Shown here piece by piece: positions 37,369 through 50,339 of a stretch of 64,000 bases of DNA. Location of the stretch: contig CM022670.1 of NCBI GenBank assembly GCA_012295275.1, forward strand, positions 15,299,198 through 15,363,197. The letters are read 5' to 3'. Numbering within the stretch: position 1 is the first letter of the stretch; each line of letters opens with the position of its first letter. The position numbers and the translations under genes are program-made. This stretch comes from Chrysomallon squamiferum. Its lineage: Eukaryota; Mollusca; Gastropoda; Neomphalida; Peltospiridae. The notes beneath the pieces are model-generated. The model was given only the letters and a program-made list of their open reading frames with translations, was not told the DNA's origin and searched no databases.

Positions 37369-37859
37369 CACATCAAACAATGACGTAACAACAGTAATTA
37401 AGATTAGGAAGTAATAATATACTGCTGCTAACAAGAGAAGTAGAATTAAGTTAGTGGTATAACTAGTAGTATTAGTAGTAGTAGAAATAGTGGTAAAAGA
37501 AGTAACAATAGTGGAAATTAAAATTGATTATATTAGGAATGTTAATAGCAGTGACAGATTTAATTGTAATAGTTTATTTTTAAAAACAGACTAAACCACG
37601 ATATAAAGTTTACAGAGCATATGTATAAATATAATGTTAACGACAGCGAATCGCATCTTAAATGTATTGAGAAATGAGAAATTTTTTTTCCATATATTTT
37701 CATTTCTTGACATATTCTGTTGTTTTACTTATAATTTATTCGTATTACTAAGCGAAAACAGAACATCCTTGATAAATGACGAAGTCAAAAAGTAGCTCAC
37801 ACTTGTTAGAAATCTGGGTAATGTTTGATCAACTAATACAGATCCAGATTAATATAAAA

Positions 37860-37948
37860 CGAGGAAATAGTACCACAGAGAATACTAAACAAATTAATCA
37901 TTTCCTCTCAAAGATCTATATAAAAAGTACTTGAGTCTAAATGTTAAG
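37860..37948 (+). promoter_or_regulatory. B2 promoter (R type)
   Basis: GAGGAAATAGTACCAC, then CATTTCCTCTCAAAGATC and TATA box TATAAAAA at 37919-37926. It lacks the GACAGGCAGCGT segment found before CATTTCC in the other R promoters. Confidence 0.8.
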
Positions 37949-38111
37949 AATCATTCACTTATAGCCTTTTGAGATTTCACATCTTGTAACAGAAAACTTG
38001 TAAGTATTATGCACATACTTCACGTTTAAATAGGATAAAAAATCAGCAAGTGAAGTCATTAAAATGTAATGTAATATTTAATTTTGTTTTTTACTTTCGC
38101 AGATCAACAAA

Positions 38112-38345
38112 ATGATGAAGCTCCTGGTTGTCGTGTTTTTGGTCTGTATGGTTGTTGCCACAGTTTCAAGCAGCTACACCTACGGCAGTCGCTACGGCAG
38201 TCGCTTCGGCGGACGCTATGGAGGATATCCATTGGGAATGAGAATGAACATGGGTATGTACAGAAACATGGACTACATCGGAAACCTCGGTCTCTATCGA
38301 AACATGGGTGGATACGGATACGGATATGGATATGGATATGATTAA
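38112..38345 (+). CDS. B2: secreted Gly/Tyr/Met-rich peptide, 77 aa (R type)
   Basis: Longest copy: the tail is extended to GYGYGYGYGYD, and two Gly are replaced by Arg (GMRMNM, LYRNM), making it more basic than B1. Exon 1 about 37949-37999, exon 2 38103-38351, exon 3 from 38762 (GATGATGAGTACCTGAAGAG, the R-type 3' exon) with AATAAA at 38816-38821 and 38851-38856. Introns 103 and 410 bases. Head-to-head partner of B1. Confidence 0.85.
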   Translation: MMKLLVVVFLVCMVVATVSSSYTYGSRYGSRFGGRYGGYPLGMRMNMGMYRNMDYIGNLGLYRNMGGYGYGYGYGYD

Positions 38346-38875
38346 AGTAAAGTAAGTATTTGTTGCTGTCGATGTTGTTATTACTATTTTTATTACTAAT
38401 GTATAGAGAGAGTTATAAATAATACAAAACAAATTAATACTAATATTAAAAGTAAAAATACTAAATAAGGATAGATATTCAATAAATATTTTTATCTGAA
38501 AGTAATATTTCTATACCTATGTGCAATGCAAAACACATAAATGGCATTTTTACAGCACAGTGGCTATTTTTAATGCAGTATTCTAAAAATATATTACTAT
38601 GCAATATTTTTTTTTTTTTGTTAATGTTTATATTTATTAAAGTTTATATTTGTTAAAGATTATATTTGTGAAATTTTATATTTGTTAAAGTGTGTATTGG
38701 TATAAAGTTTATATTTGTGAAAGTTTATATTTGTTAAAGTTTATATTTGTTGTTGTTACAGATGATGATGAGTACCTGAAGAGAACGACGTGGTTGACTG
38801 AAGAAAAGTTTTGAAAATAAATTTGTAATTAGTGTACAGTCTCATATGAAAATAAAATTCTTCAGAAAAATTATA

Positions 38876-38959
38876 ATTTGTTTTGTTTAGTTTTCTGTAA
38901 GATGTTTTGTCCAAGACCTTTGGGTGGATATTATCAACAGAAAATAATAACAATAGCAT

Positions 38960-39006
<47 letters not shown>

Positions 39007-39535
39007 ATAATAAATAATAAGAAGAACAATAACAAAAACAAGGATAACAACAACAACATAAAGAACAGTTTAGCATTGTTTATGAATAAATATTTGGTGT
39101 CTTCTAAAATATTACACAGTGTTTCTCTAACTAGATCTAAAAATTAACTATTATCAGAAGAAAAAGAAATAACAATAGAAGAAAATAAACACAGAAAGAA
39201 ATGATTATATATTAAATTTGTTGATAGTACAATATGTGCATTATCTGCAGAAAATAAAAATAAAACAACAACAACAAAATATTTTTATTAATCAGTTAGG
39301 TAGGTTATAATATATGTAACATATATAAAGCAAGGACACATCAGGTTTTTTTATAATGGTTGAGATGTGGTATTCAATGTAATATATTTTCATATGTTTT
39401 TAAGCGATACATTACTGAATTACTAATCAGAATTATCGTTCAGTTTTTAGTATTTTTATTTTGTGTTGCATTTATCTAATACGGCAATGGAAAAGAAATT
39501 TTGTTTTAAAATATCTTATTTATTTATTCATTCAT

Positions 39536-39600
<65 letters not shown>

Positions 39601-40895
39601 TAATGTTTTGACATATGTCATCAAAATGGCTTTATTTGCTTTTCCTAAAGTTTTTTTTTTAGTTTTTAGTATCATCCCGAATTACAATTGATTTAGCTTT
39701 TTAAAAGGCCACTCAAATTACACTTTTAATTTTTTTTTTTTTTTTTTTCAATTTATTATTAGTTTCTCATTTATTAAAATACCAATGGTAGTTTCATCTA
39801 TATCATATTCTAAATTTTTATTCTAATAAAACCATTACACTAATTTTTATAAACATAATAGTTTACAGTTGAAAAAAATTGCAAATAATAATAAAATGAA
39901 TGTTTTCTGCAACGAGTCCAGAAGAGAGCAACACGCACTGCGACTAGAACATTAAATCGCAGTCACAACTGGCTAGTACTGATGGAGCCAACTGGTTCCC
40001 TGAGCACTGATCCACACATACAGTGCCTTGAACGATCGTTTTCCAGAGTACATCAAGGACATGCTGGAAGTGTACAGACCAAGTACGACTCTACGATCTC
40101 AGAACTGATTAAGACTAGTAACACTAAGAATAAGAACAACTACAAATAGACAGAGATGTTTCAGTTTTGTTGCACCGACTTTGGGAAACTCACTCCCAAG
40201 TAACATCAACCAAGCTACATTCAAAACACTACTAAAGACCCATTTCTTTCAAATACTGTTTATTATTACAGTTATGTTTTATTTTTACAATTTTAAAATG
40301 TTCAAGCTAGTCTATTAATTATTTTATAAATTTATAATATGTAAATTATTTATATTTACCACCGTTTTAACACGTCCACCATCATGTTTACACTTATTTT
40401 AATATGTTTAAGTCCATGTCTTGAACTTAAATAGATAGCACAGATAGCTTAGGATTTTGTAGCACTATTACACTAAATTTACTGCAAAATAAATAGGATC
40501 TCATTCGTCAGACAAACATTAGTGAGATGTATAACTGAGATTATTATTTCTTAACTTGAATTTCACATTGAAACGTTAATTCCAAATACGTGTATATTTT
40601 CGGATATTCAAATATATATGTATGTTTGTGTGTCTGTGTGTGTGCGTAAGTGTGTGTGTCTGTTTGTACGTTTGTGTCCGTTTGTACGTTTCTGTCCATT
40701 TGCGAGTATATATATATTTAACTCTGTGTTTGCAGATAGGTATTTGTGTTTATTTATGTGTTTGTGTGTTTGAATACCAGACATTTGAATTTTTGCCTGC
40801 TTGTTCCCTGTCATTATTCCTTCACTGTTTTCTTACACAATTTCACAATTAATAGGGTATGATACGTTTTTGAACAAGACAAAAACAAGATAAAA
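38876..40895. repeat. Spacer B2-B3
   Basis: (GTA)n 38962-39005, (ATT)n 39538-39600, poly-T 39730-39748, a LINE 3' end 39899-40340, TG-rich tract 40617-40770. Colinear with 44811-46394. No intact gene. Confidence 0.7.
39899..40340 (+). mobile_element. Decayed CR1/L2-like LINE 3' end, copy 1
   Basis: Broken reading frames resemble the reverse-transcriptase C-terminus of non-LTR elements: QRVQKRATRTATRTLNRS near 39920, and RCFSFVAPTLGNSLPS followed by NINQATFKTLLKTHFFQ near 40155-40255. No element end or target duplication found. Confidence 0.65.
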
Positions 40896-41015
40896 AGTAG
40901 ATTTTAAATATGATTTATTTTATATGATTCTTTGTACAAATGCAGCGATTTTCTAGGTTTCTGTCAACATTGTCTTCGGGACTGGTTAAAATCTGTGAAA
41001 AATAAAGAGCAATAA

Positions 41016-41059
<44 letters not shown>

Positions 41060-41288
41060 AACTAATAAATAAAATAAAAAATAATAATAATAATAATAAA
41101 ATATAGTGGTTTCAACTATATCATATTTAAAAATATTATTCTAATAAAACTATTAGTAATTTTTGTGCATTTGATGTTTCATAAGCATAATACTCTACAG
41201 AATATATAAAAAATTAATAAAAAAAATAATAATAAGAAGAAGAAGAAGAAGAAGAACGAAAACAACAACAACAAATACTTACATTACT

Positions 41289-41510
41289 TTAATAATATCC
41301 GTATCCGTATCCACCCATGTTTCCATAGAGACCGAGGTTTCCGATGTAGTCCATGTTTCTGTACATACCCATGTTCATTCCCATTCCCAATGGATATCCT
41401 CCATAGCGACCGCCGTAGCGACTGCCGTAGCGACTGCCGTAGGTGTAGCTGCTTGAGACTGTGGCAACAACCACACAGACCAAAAACACGACAACCAGGA
41501 GCTTCATCAT
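41289..41510 (-). CDS. B3: secreted Gly/Tyr/Met-rich peptide, 73 aa (L type)
   Basis: Differs from B1 by Met13 to Val in the signal peptide and Phe to Tyr in GGRYGGY. Exon 1 about 41989-42038, exon 2 41283-41519, exon 3 ends at 40992 with AATAAA at 40914-40919 (minus). Introns 469 and 290 bases. Intron 1 contains the longest microsatellite of the window. Confidence 0.85.
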   Translation of the reverse strand: MMKLLVVVFLVCVVVATVSSSYTYGSRYGSRYGGRYGGYPLGMGMNMGMYRNMDYIGNLGLYGNMGGYGYGYY

Positions 41511-41786
41511 TTTGTTGATCTGTGAAAACGTAAGTAAAAAACAAAATTACACAGTTTGCTATGATATTTTATATACGTTTAAGCTAACAGTTTCATATTA
41601 AATTCAAGTTTTCACTGAAACCTTGATGGCCTATGTAAGCATTCCACCACTGATTTTTGTTTTCAGAAATAAAATAAAACGAGAGTAACAGAAAGATAAA
41701 TGAACCCATATACTGATGAATGAGAGGGACAGAAGTGAAAAACTTAGAAAGGAAGAACGTTGGAAGAGGAGATAAAGTGACTTTGC

Positions 41787-41970
<184 letters not shown>

Positions 41971-42038
41971 AAAACAATCTAAACTTACCGGAGTTGTTCT
42001 TTAAGATGTGAATTCTCAAAAGGTGAATGAGAATGACG

Positions 42039-42110
42039 CTAAAAATCTAGAAAAAACGTTATTTTATACAAAAATTGTCATGTAAAAAGAAGGAAATGTC
42101 TGTCATTGGT
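42039..42110 (-). promoter_or_regulatory. B3 promoter (L type)
   Basis: AATGACAGACATTTCCTT at 42090-42107 and TATA box TATAAAAT at 42061-42068, both on the minus strand. Confidence 0.8.
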
Positions 42111-42295
42111 AAGTGCGTAGTTTGATTTCGCTACCAGTGCTTCCGTATAGATCTTAATTTGTGTACGTAACAGACTGATACAGAGATTAAGTGATAGCTA
42201 TTTTTGTCACTCAAATATCAAATGTCTTTTCATGTCATATTTTTGTGTTTATTAATAATAATTATTCTTGGTAAACGTACTGGGCATTGGGAAAG

Positions 42296-42386
<91 letters not shown>

Positions 42387-43249
42387 GTAAGATACGAAAG
42401 AAAGCAATGTAGACAATCTTACGATGTCGGAAAACATTTCTAATATATATATATAAAAGATAAATATATATTTAAATGGATAGGATATACTTAAGATATT
42501 TTCTCATTCATGAGTAAATAAATTTTATAATTAAACCAAATTACAAAATATTGACTACTGGGAAGTAAACCGGGACATATTTTTCCCCTCCTTCTTTCTT
42601 TCCATAATCATGACCGCGGTATAGAAAGTATTACGTATATAAATGTTACAAATGTCCAAGTGCGTACAAGTTGCACTCTTTCTTACTGTGATTTATGAGT
42701 TGACAGAAACATACCAAGATGTTGACCTAGAGGGAACTTTATTGTTTGTGTCGGGGTTTGACCATGTAATTTTTAAAAAAGTGCATTTCTGAACTATTAT
42801 TATGTATGCTTGGTATTAACACATCAAACAATGACAGCAATACCGATTATGAAGTAGTAATGTACTAATAAGAGAAATAGTACTAAGTTACTAGTATAAC
42901 TAGTAGAAATAGCAGTGGTAATTAGTATTGATTATGTTACTGATACTACAATTAGTATCAGACAATGACAGATTTAACTGCAGTATTAGTATTATTAGTA
43001 ATGACATAAAGTATGTTAGAATATACATAGCTAACTATAGTTACCGCATTTTAATTGTTTGGATTTTTTTGCTTTTCTTTTACTTGTCTGTCTGTATTAA
43101 TTGACTGACACACATTTAAATAATTTTACGTATAATTTATTCTTATTAGTAAACGAAAATAAAACACCTGTTGACAAATGACGAAGTCAAGAAGTAGGTC
43201 ACGCTTATTAGATAACGTTTGATCAACTAATACAGATACAGTTTAATAT
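42111..43249. other. B3/B4 intergenic interval
   Basis: (GA)n 42301-42383, the conserved block near 42600-42780 (here with a stop in the shared frame), and the empty hAT site CACATCAA near 42827. No gene seen. Confidence 0.7.
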
Positions 43250-43355
43250 AAAACGAGGAAATGGTACCACAAAGAAGAACTAAAGAGATTAATGACAGGC
43301 AGCGTCATTTCCTTTCAAAGATCTATATAAAAGTACTAGAGTCAAAATACTAAAT
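43250..43355 (+). promoter_or_regulatory. B4 promoter (R type)
   Basis: GAGGAAATGGTACCAC; AATGACAGGCAGCGT running into CATTTCCTT at 43291-43314; TATA box TATAAAAG at 43326-43333. Confidence 0.8.
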
Positions 43356-43904
43356 ATCATTCACTTACAGCCTTTTGAGATTTCACATCTTGTACAAAAA
43401 ATCTTTAAGTATTATAGAGGTATTTCATATTTAAATAGAAGAAAGTTAGCAAAGAGTTTATATTATGATCAGCCAAACGTAGTCCTGTGAAAACAGGTTA
43501 TTACAAAAATATTTACAGTAATTCTACAAGACATGTATAACTATTGTAAGTTAAAACTGTTATAGTTAGTGAAAATGTGTTTAAAATAATTATAATTATT
43601 TTGTTCTTTGTAACTTTTTATTAATTATAATATACAGGTATTTCATATTTGAATAGAAAAAAGTCAGCAAGTATTTTATATTATGGTCAACTAAACGTAT
43701 TTCTGTGATAGACATGGTTATTACATGAATATTTAGTTATTTTGTAAGTCCTGTTCAAACTGTTATATTTAGTGAAAATGTGTTTAAAATAATTATAATC
43801 ACTTTGTGTTCTTTCTAATCTTTTACTTATTATATTCAAAAGACGAAGTACAAATCATAAAGAAACACTTAATTTTTTGAAATATATTATAAATTTAGTT
43901 TAAG

Positions 43905-43978
<74 letters not shown>

Positions 43979-44057
43979 GCACACATATATACACGTTTTT
44001 TTAAAATGTCAGTCCTAAGTGTAATATAATAAATTTGTTGTTCACAGTCACAACAAA

Positions 44058-44279
44058 ATGATGAAGCTCCTGGTTGCCGTGTTTCTGGTCTGTATGGTTG
44101 TTGCCACAGTTTCAAGCAGCTACACCTACGGCAGTCGTTACGGCAGTCGCTACGGCGGTCGCTATGGAGGATATCCATTGGGAATGGGAATGAACATGGG
44201 CATGTACAGAAACATGGACTACATCGGAAACCTCGGTCTCTATGGAAACATGGGTGGATATGGATACGGATATTATTAA
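44058..44279 (+). CDS. B4: secreted Gly/Tyr/Met-rich peptide, 73 aa (R type)
   Basis: Val7 to Ala in the signal peptide, otherwise as B3 with Met13. Exon 2 44048-44285, exon 3 from 44695 with AATAAA at 44746-44751 and 44783-44788. Odd: the exon 1 donor is damaged. Where other R genes read ACTT|GTAAGTATT, here it is TCTTTAAGTATT (near 43402-43412), so the GT is gone. Another donor or first exon would be needed. The coding exon is intact. A (CT)n tract at 43909-43976 precedes the acceptor. Confidence 0.8.
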   Translation: MMKLLVAVFLVCMVVATVSSSYTYGSRYGSRYGGRYGGYPLGMGMNMGMYRNMDYIGNLGLYGNMGGYGYGYY

Positions 44280-44810
44280 AGTAATGTAAGTATTTCTATT
44301 TGTTGTTGTTGTTTTCATTATTATTGCGGTTGTTGTTGTAATTTTGCCATTGTTCTTATAAATATAAATATAAGAGAATAATACCATATAACAAATTAAT
44401 ATTAATAACAAAAATTCAAATATTAAAAAAGAATTCATATTCAGTTAATTTTTCTTTTTTAAAAAAAATCTTTCTATACGTTATGTGTAATGTAACATTT
44501 CTATAGCAAAGTTAGCTATTTTTCCATGTAGTATTTAAAAAGATATAGATATGTAATAATTTATATTTGTGAACGTTTATATTTGTTAAAGTTTATATTG
44601 GTATAAAGTTTATATTTTTTAAAGTTTATATTTGTGAAAGTTTATATTTGTTAAATTGATATTAGTAAAAAAAAATGATTTGTTGTTGTTGCAGATGATG
44701 ACGTGGACATGAAGAGTGAGTGGCTGATTGAAGAGAAATTTTGAAAATAAATTTGTAATTAGTGTACAAAGTTTCATATGAAAATAAATGTCATCAAAAA
44801 TATTATATAA

Positions 44811-46394
44811 TGTTTGTTTATTTTATTTTATTTATTTATTTTTTTTTTTTTTTTGGAAACGGGGTTGGGTTATTTTTATACAACAAGTTTTGGTGATAGT
44901 TAAATTTGCTGATGAAAATCCTGTTACTACTGAGAAAATATAAACAAATATTACACATAAAACATTGCTTATGACTAAATCTTTGGTGTCTTCTAAAATA
45001 TTACACAGTGTTTCTCTAACCAGATCTGAAAATTAATTATTTTATTTCGTGTTACATTTATCTAATTCGGCAGTAGAACAGGAATTTTGTTTAAAAACAT
45101 ATTGCTTATTTGTTTATTTATTTATTTATTTATGATTATTTTTATTATTATTTTTGTTTTAATGATTTGACATATGTCGTGAAAAGGGCTTTATCCTGTA
45201 TCCTTAAAACATTTTTTTAGTATCATCCCGAATTACAATTAATTTAGCTTTTTAAGAGGCCACTCAAATTACATTTTTTATTATTATTATTTTTTGTATT
45301 ATTATTATTATTATTTTTTGACATTTGTTAAAATTACAAATGGTGATTTCATCTATACCATATTTTAAAATATTATTCTAGTAAAACTATTACATTAATT
45401 TTTGTTGCGTTGCTGTTTTATAAACATAACGGTCTACAGTGGGAAAAAATGAAAATAAAATGAATGTATTCTGCAACGGGTCCAGAATACAGCAGCACGC
45501 ACTGCGAATAGAACAGTAAGTCGCAGTGGCATATCGCTGTAGGACACAACCTCCTGGTCCATACACTCAACGCCTTGAACGATCGTTCCCCAGGGTAAAT
45601 CAAGGACATGCTGGAAGTGTACAGGCCAAGTACGACATCATGGAGGCCGAAACAACAGCTACATTCAAAACACTACTAAAAACCCATTTCTTTCAAATCC
45701 ACTTTATTTTATGTTTTATTTGTACAGTTTTAAAATGTTCAAGCTAGTCTATTAATTATCTTATAAATTTATAATATGTAAATTATTTATATTTACCACC
45801 GTTTTAACATGTTAACCATCATGTTTACACTTATTTTAATATGTTTATGTCCATGTCTTTTTATATTTTAGTTTATTAGTTTACTCTGTAAAGCACCCTT
45901 GAACTTACTTAGTGTGGACAATAGATAGTATAGATATCTGAACGATTTTGTCAAAACGTCAGATTTCAAAATAGCACTATTACACTAAATTTACTGCAAT
46001 ACAACAAAACTGGGTCTCATTCGTGAGATGTATAACTGAGATTATTATTTCTTAACTTGACTTTCATACTGAAACGTTAATTCCAAATACGCGTATATTT
46101 TCGGATATTCAAATATGTATGTATGTTTGTGTGTCTGTGTGTGTATAAGTGTGTGTGTCTGTTTGTACGTTTGTGTCCGTTTGTACGTTTGTGTCCATTT
46201 GCGAGTATATATATATTTAACTCTGTGTTTGCAAATAGGTATTTGTGTTTATTTATGTGTTTGTGTGTTTGAATACCAAACATTTGAATTTTTGCCTGCT
46301 TGTTCTCTGTCATTATTCCTTCACTGTTTTCTTACACAACTTCACAATTAATACGGTATGATACGTTTTTGAACAAGACAAAACAAGATAAAAA
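44811..46394. repeat. Spacer B4-B5
   Basis: Colinear with the B2-B3 spacer: poly-T near 44838, (ATT)n near 45300, LINE 3' end 45470-45930, TG tract 46105-46270. No intact gene. Confidence 0.7.
45470..45930 (+). mobile_element. Decayed CR1/L2-like LINE 3' end, copy 2
   Basis: Same remnant as at 39899 with a different internal deletion; keeps QNTAARTANRTVSR-like and TFKTLLKTHFFQ frames. TCTGTAAAGCACCCTTGAAC near 45883-45902 resembles the TGTAAAGCGCTTTGA tail of CR1/L2-type elements. It moved with the gene-pair duplication, not by fresh insertion. Confidence 0.65.
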
Positions 46395-46561
46395 GTAGAT
46401 TTTAAATATGATTTATTTTATATGATACTTTGTACAAATGCAGCGATCTTTAAGGTTTCTGTCAACATTATCTTCGGGACTGGTTAAAATCTGTGAAAAA
46501 TAAAGAGCAATAAAAAATAATAAATAAAAAATTAACAAAAAACAACAACAACAACAACAAC

Positions 46562-46595
<34 letters not shown>

Positions 46596-46664
46596 GTAAT
46601 AATAGTAATATAAACAACAATAATGATAATGACAATAACAACAAATAGAAATACTTACATTAGT

Positions 46665-46886
46665 TTAATAATATCCGTATCCGTATCCACCCATGTTTCC
46701 ATAGAGACCGAGGTTTCCGATGTAGTCCATGTTTCTGTACATGCCCATATTCATTCCCATTCCCAATGGATATCCTCCATAGCGACCGCCGTAGCGACTG
46801 CCGTAGCGACTGCCGTAGGTGTAGCCGCTTGAGACTGTGGCAACAACCATACAGACCAAAAAAACGACAACCAGGAGCTTCATCAT
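46665..46886 (-). CDS. B5: secreted Gly/Tyr/Met-rich peptide, 73 aa (L type)
   Basis: As B3 but with Gly21 (SSGYTYG) and Met13. An upstream in-frame ATG (46931) lies in the intron, so the conserved ATG pair at 46886 is chosen. Exon 1 about 47094-47143, exon 2 46659-46895, exon 3 ends at 46490 with AATAAA at 46413-46418 (minus). Introns 198 and 168 bases, the shortest L copy. Confidence 0.85.
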   Translation of the reverse strand: MMKLLVVVFLVCMVVATVSSGYTYGSRYGSRYGGRYGGYPLGMGMNMGMYRNMDYIGNLGLYGNMGGYGYGYY

Positions 46887-47000
46887 TTTGTTGATCTGTG
46901 AAAACGTAAGTAAGCAACAGACTGAAAACACACAGAACTATAATATTTAAAATCGTATGAGCTTAGAGTTTAATATTAAAATCAATTTTGTCATCAAAAG

Positions 47001-47003
<3 letters not shown>

Positions 47004-47073
<70 letters not shown>
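47004..47073. repeat. (GA)n in B5 intron 1
   Basis: Uninterrupted GA run, CT on the B5 sense strand, 20 bases after the exon 1 donor. Confidence 0.95.
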
Positions 47074-47076
<3 letters not shown>

Positions 47077-47143
47077 AAACAGTGTATACTTACCAAAGTT
47101 GTTCTTTAAGATGTGAATTCTCAAAAGGTGAATGTGAATGACG

Positions 47144-47215
47144 CTGAAAATCTAGAAAAAACCTTATTTTATACAAAAATTGTCAGATAAAAAGAAGGAA
47201 ATGTCTGTCATTGGT
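47144..47215 (-). promoter_or_regulatory. B5 promoter (L type)
   Basis: AATGACAGACATTTCCTT at 47195-47212 and TATA box TATAAAAT at 47166-47173, minus strand. Confidence 0.8.
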
Positions 47216-48559
<1,344 letters not shown>

Positions 48560-48662
48560 CAAGGAAATGGTACCACAAAGAAAAAGTAAACAGATTAATG
48601 ACAGGCAGCGTCATTTCCTTTCAAAGATCTGTATAAAAGTACTAGAGTCAAAATACTAAATA
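48560..48662 (+). promoter_or_regulatory. B6 promoter (R type)
   Basis: AAGGAAATGGTACCAC; AATGACAGGCAGCGT into CATTTCCTT at 48597-48620; TATA box TATAAAAG at 48632-48639. The promoter is intact although the gene is broken. Confidence 0.8.
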
Positions 48663-49132
48663 TCATTCACTTACAGCCTTTTAAGATACACTTCTTGTAC
48701 AAGAAAACTTGTAAGTATTATAAAGATATTTCATATTTAAATACAAAATGGTCAGCAAAGATTTTATATTATGATCAGCTACACGTAGTTCTGTGATAAA
48801 CAGGATTATTACAAAAATATTTACAGTAATTTTACAAGTCCTGTTTAAATGTTATATTTAGTGAAAATAATTATAATCATTTTGTTCGTTCTAACCTTTA
48901 ATTTATTATAATACAGAGGTATTTCATATTTGAATAGAAAAAAGTCAGCAAAGATTTTATATTATGGTCAACTAAAGGTATTTCTGTGATAGACATGGTT
49001 ATTACAAAAACATTTAAAGTTATTTCTAAAGTCCTGTTTAAAGTGTTATATTTAGTGAAAATGTATTTTAAAAAATCTAACCTTTTACTTATTGTAATGA
49101 AAAGACGAAGTACAAATCATAAAGAAACAGCT

Positions 49133-49199
<67 letters not shown>

Positions 49200-49308
49200 C
49201 ATCTTAATTTAATGTCTAAATCTTTAAACTTAAACGTATTTAAAATATCAAAGTCCTCTGTGTAAATTTTAATTTTGTTTTTTACTTACGTTTTCACAGA
49301 TCAACAAA

Positions 49309-49529
49309 ATGATGAAGCTCCTGGTTGTCGTGTTTTTGGTCTGTATGGTTGTTGCCACAGTTTCAAGCAGCTACACCTACGGCAGTCGTTACGGCAGTCG
49401 TTATGGGGTCGCTTTGGAGGATATCCACTGGGAATGGGAATGAACATGGGTATGTACAGAAACATGGACTACATCGGAAACCTCGGTCTTTATGGAAACA
49501 TGGGTGGATACGGATACGGATATTATTAA
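49309..49529 (+). pseudogene. B6: frameshifted Family B gene (R type)
   Basis: Exon 1 about 48662-48710, exon 2 49300-49535, exon 3 from 49991, all with good splice sites. One base is missing at 49405-49408 (GGGG where intact copies have GGCGG), so the frame leaves the family sequence after residue 32 and stops at 49441-49443 (44 residues). The signal peptide and SYTYGSRYGSRYG survive; the Met-rich part and Gly-Tyr tail are lost. The first polyA signal is also altered (ACTAAA for AATAAA); the second at 50082-50087 is intact. A base-calling error cannot be excluded from one sequence. Confidence 0.8.
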
Positions 49530-50339
49530 ACTAATGTAAGTATTTCTATTTATTATTATTTTACCATTGTTCTTATAAATATAAGAGAATAATACCATTT
49601 AATAAATTAATATTAATGTTAAAATTTCAAATATTAAAAAATAAAATTCGTATTCAATCAATTTTACTTTTTTACAAAAAATATTTCTACACGTTCTGTG
49701 TAATGCAAAACATAAAAGTGACATTTTCTATAGCAAAGCTAGCTATTCTTCCATGCAGTATTTAAAAAGATACATATGTGTAATAATTTGTGAAAGTTTA
49801 TATTTGTTAAATGACATAAAAATATATTAATATGTAATGGTTTATTTTTTTAAAGTTTACATTTGTTAACGTTTATATTTGTTAAAGGTTTATTTTTGTT
49901 AAAGTTTACATTTGTTAACGTTTATATTTTTGAAAGTTTATGTTTGTTAAAGTTTATATTTGTAAAAGTTTATATTTGTTGTTGTTACAGATGATGACGT
50001 GGTCATGACGAGAGCGACGTGGTTGACTGAAGAAACGTTTTGAAACTAAATTTGTAATTAGTGTACAAAGTCTCTTATGAAAATAAAATTCATTAGAAGA
50101 ATTATAATTTTTTTGTTGTATTTCTCTGTAAGGTGTTTTGTATAAGAATTGTAGTTGCGGTAGCAGCAGCAGGAACAGTAGTAGTAGTAGTAATATTAAT
50201 AATAATAAGAACACTAACAACGGTAACAATAACAACAACAACAACAACAACAACAACAATAATAATAATAATAATAATAATAATTTATTTTTAGTTATCA
50301 GTTAGGCACGTAATTTAGGTTGGAAAACAGCACAGTTTT

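Larger units (their letters stand above)
36281..37859. other. B1/B2 intergenic interval
   Basis: Shared upstream region of a divergent pair. (GA)n 36598-36679, poly-T 36859-36887, a block conserved in all five pairs (about 36930-37130) and an hAT-type MITE at 37150-37368. No gene seen. Confidence 0.7.

Noticed and set aside
45418-45747. Frames of 63 and 73 codons in the B4-B5 spacer
   Set aside because: They lie in the decayed LINE 3' end and are frame fragments of it.
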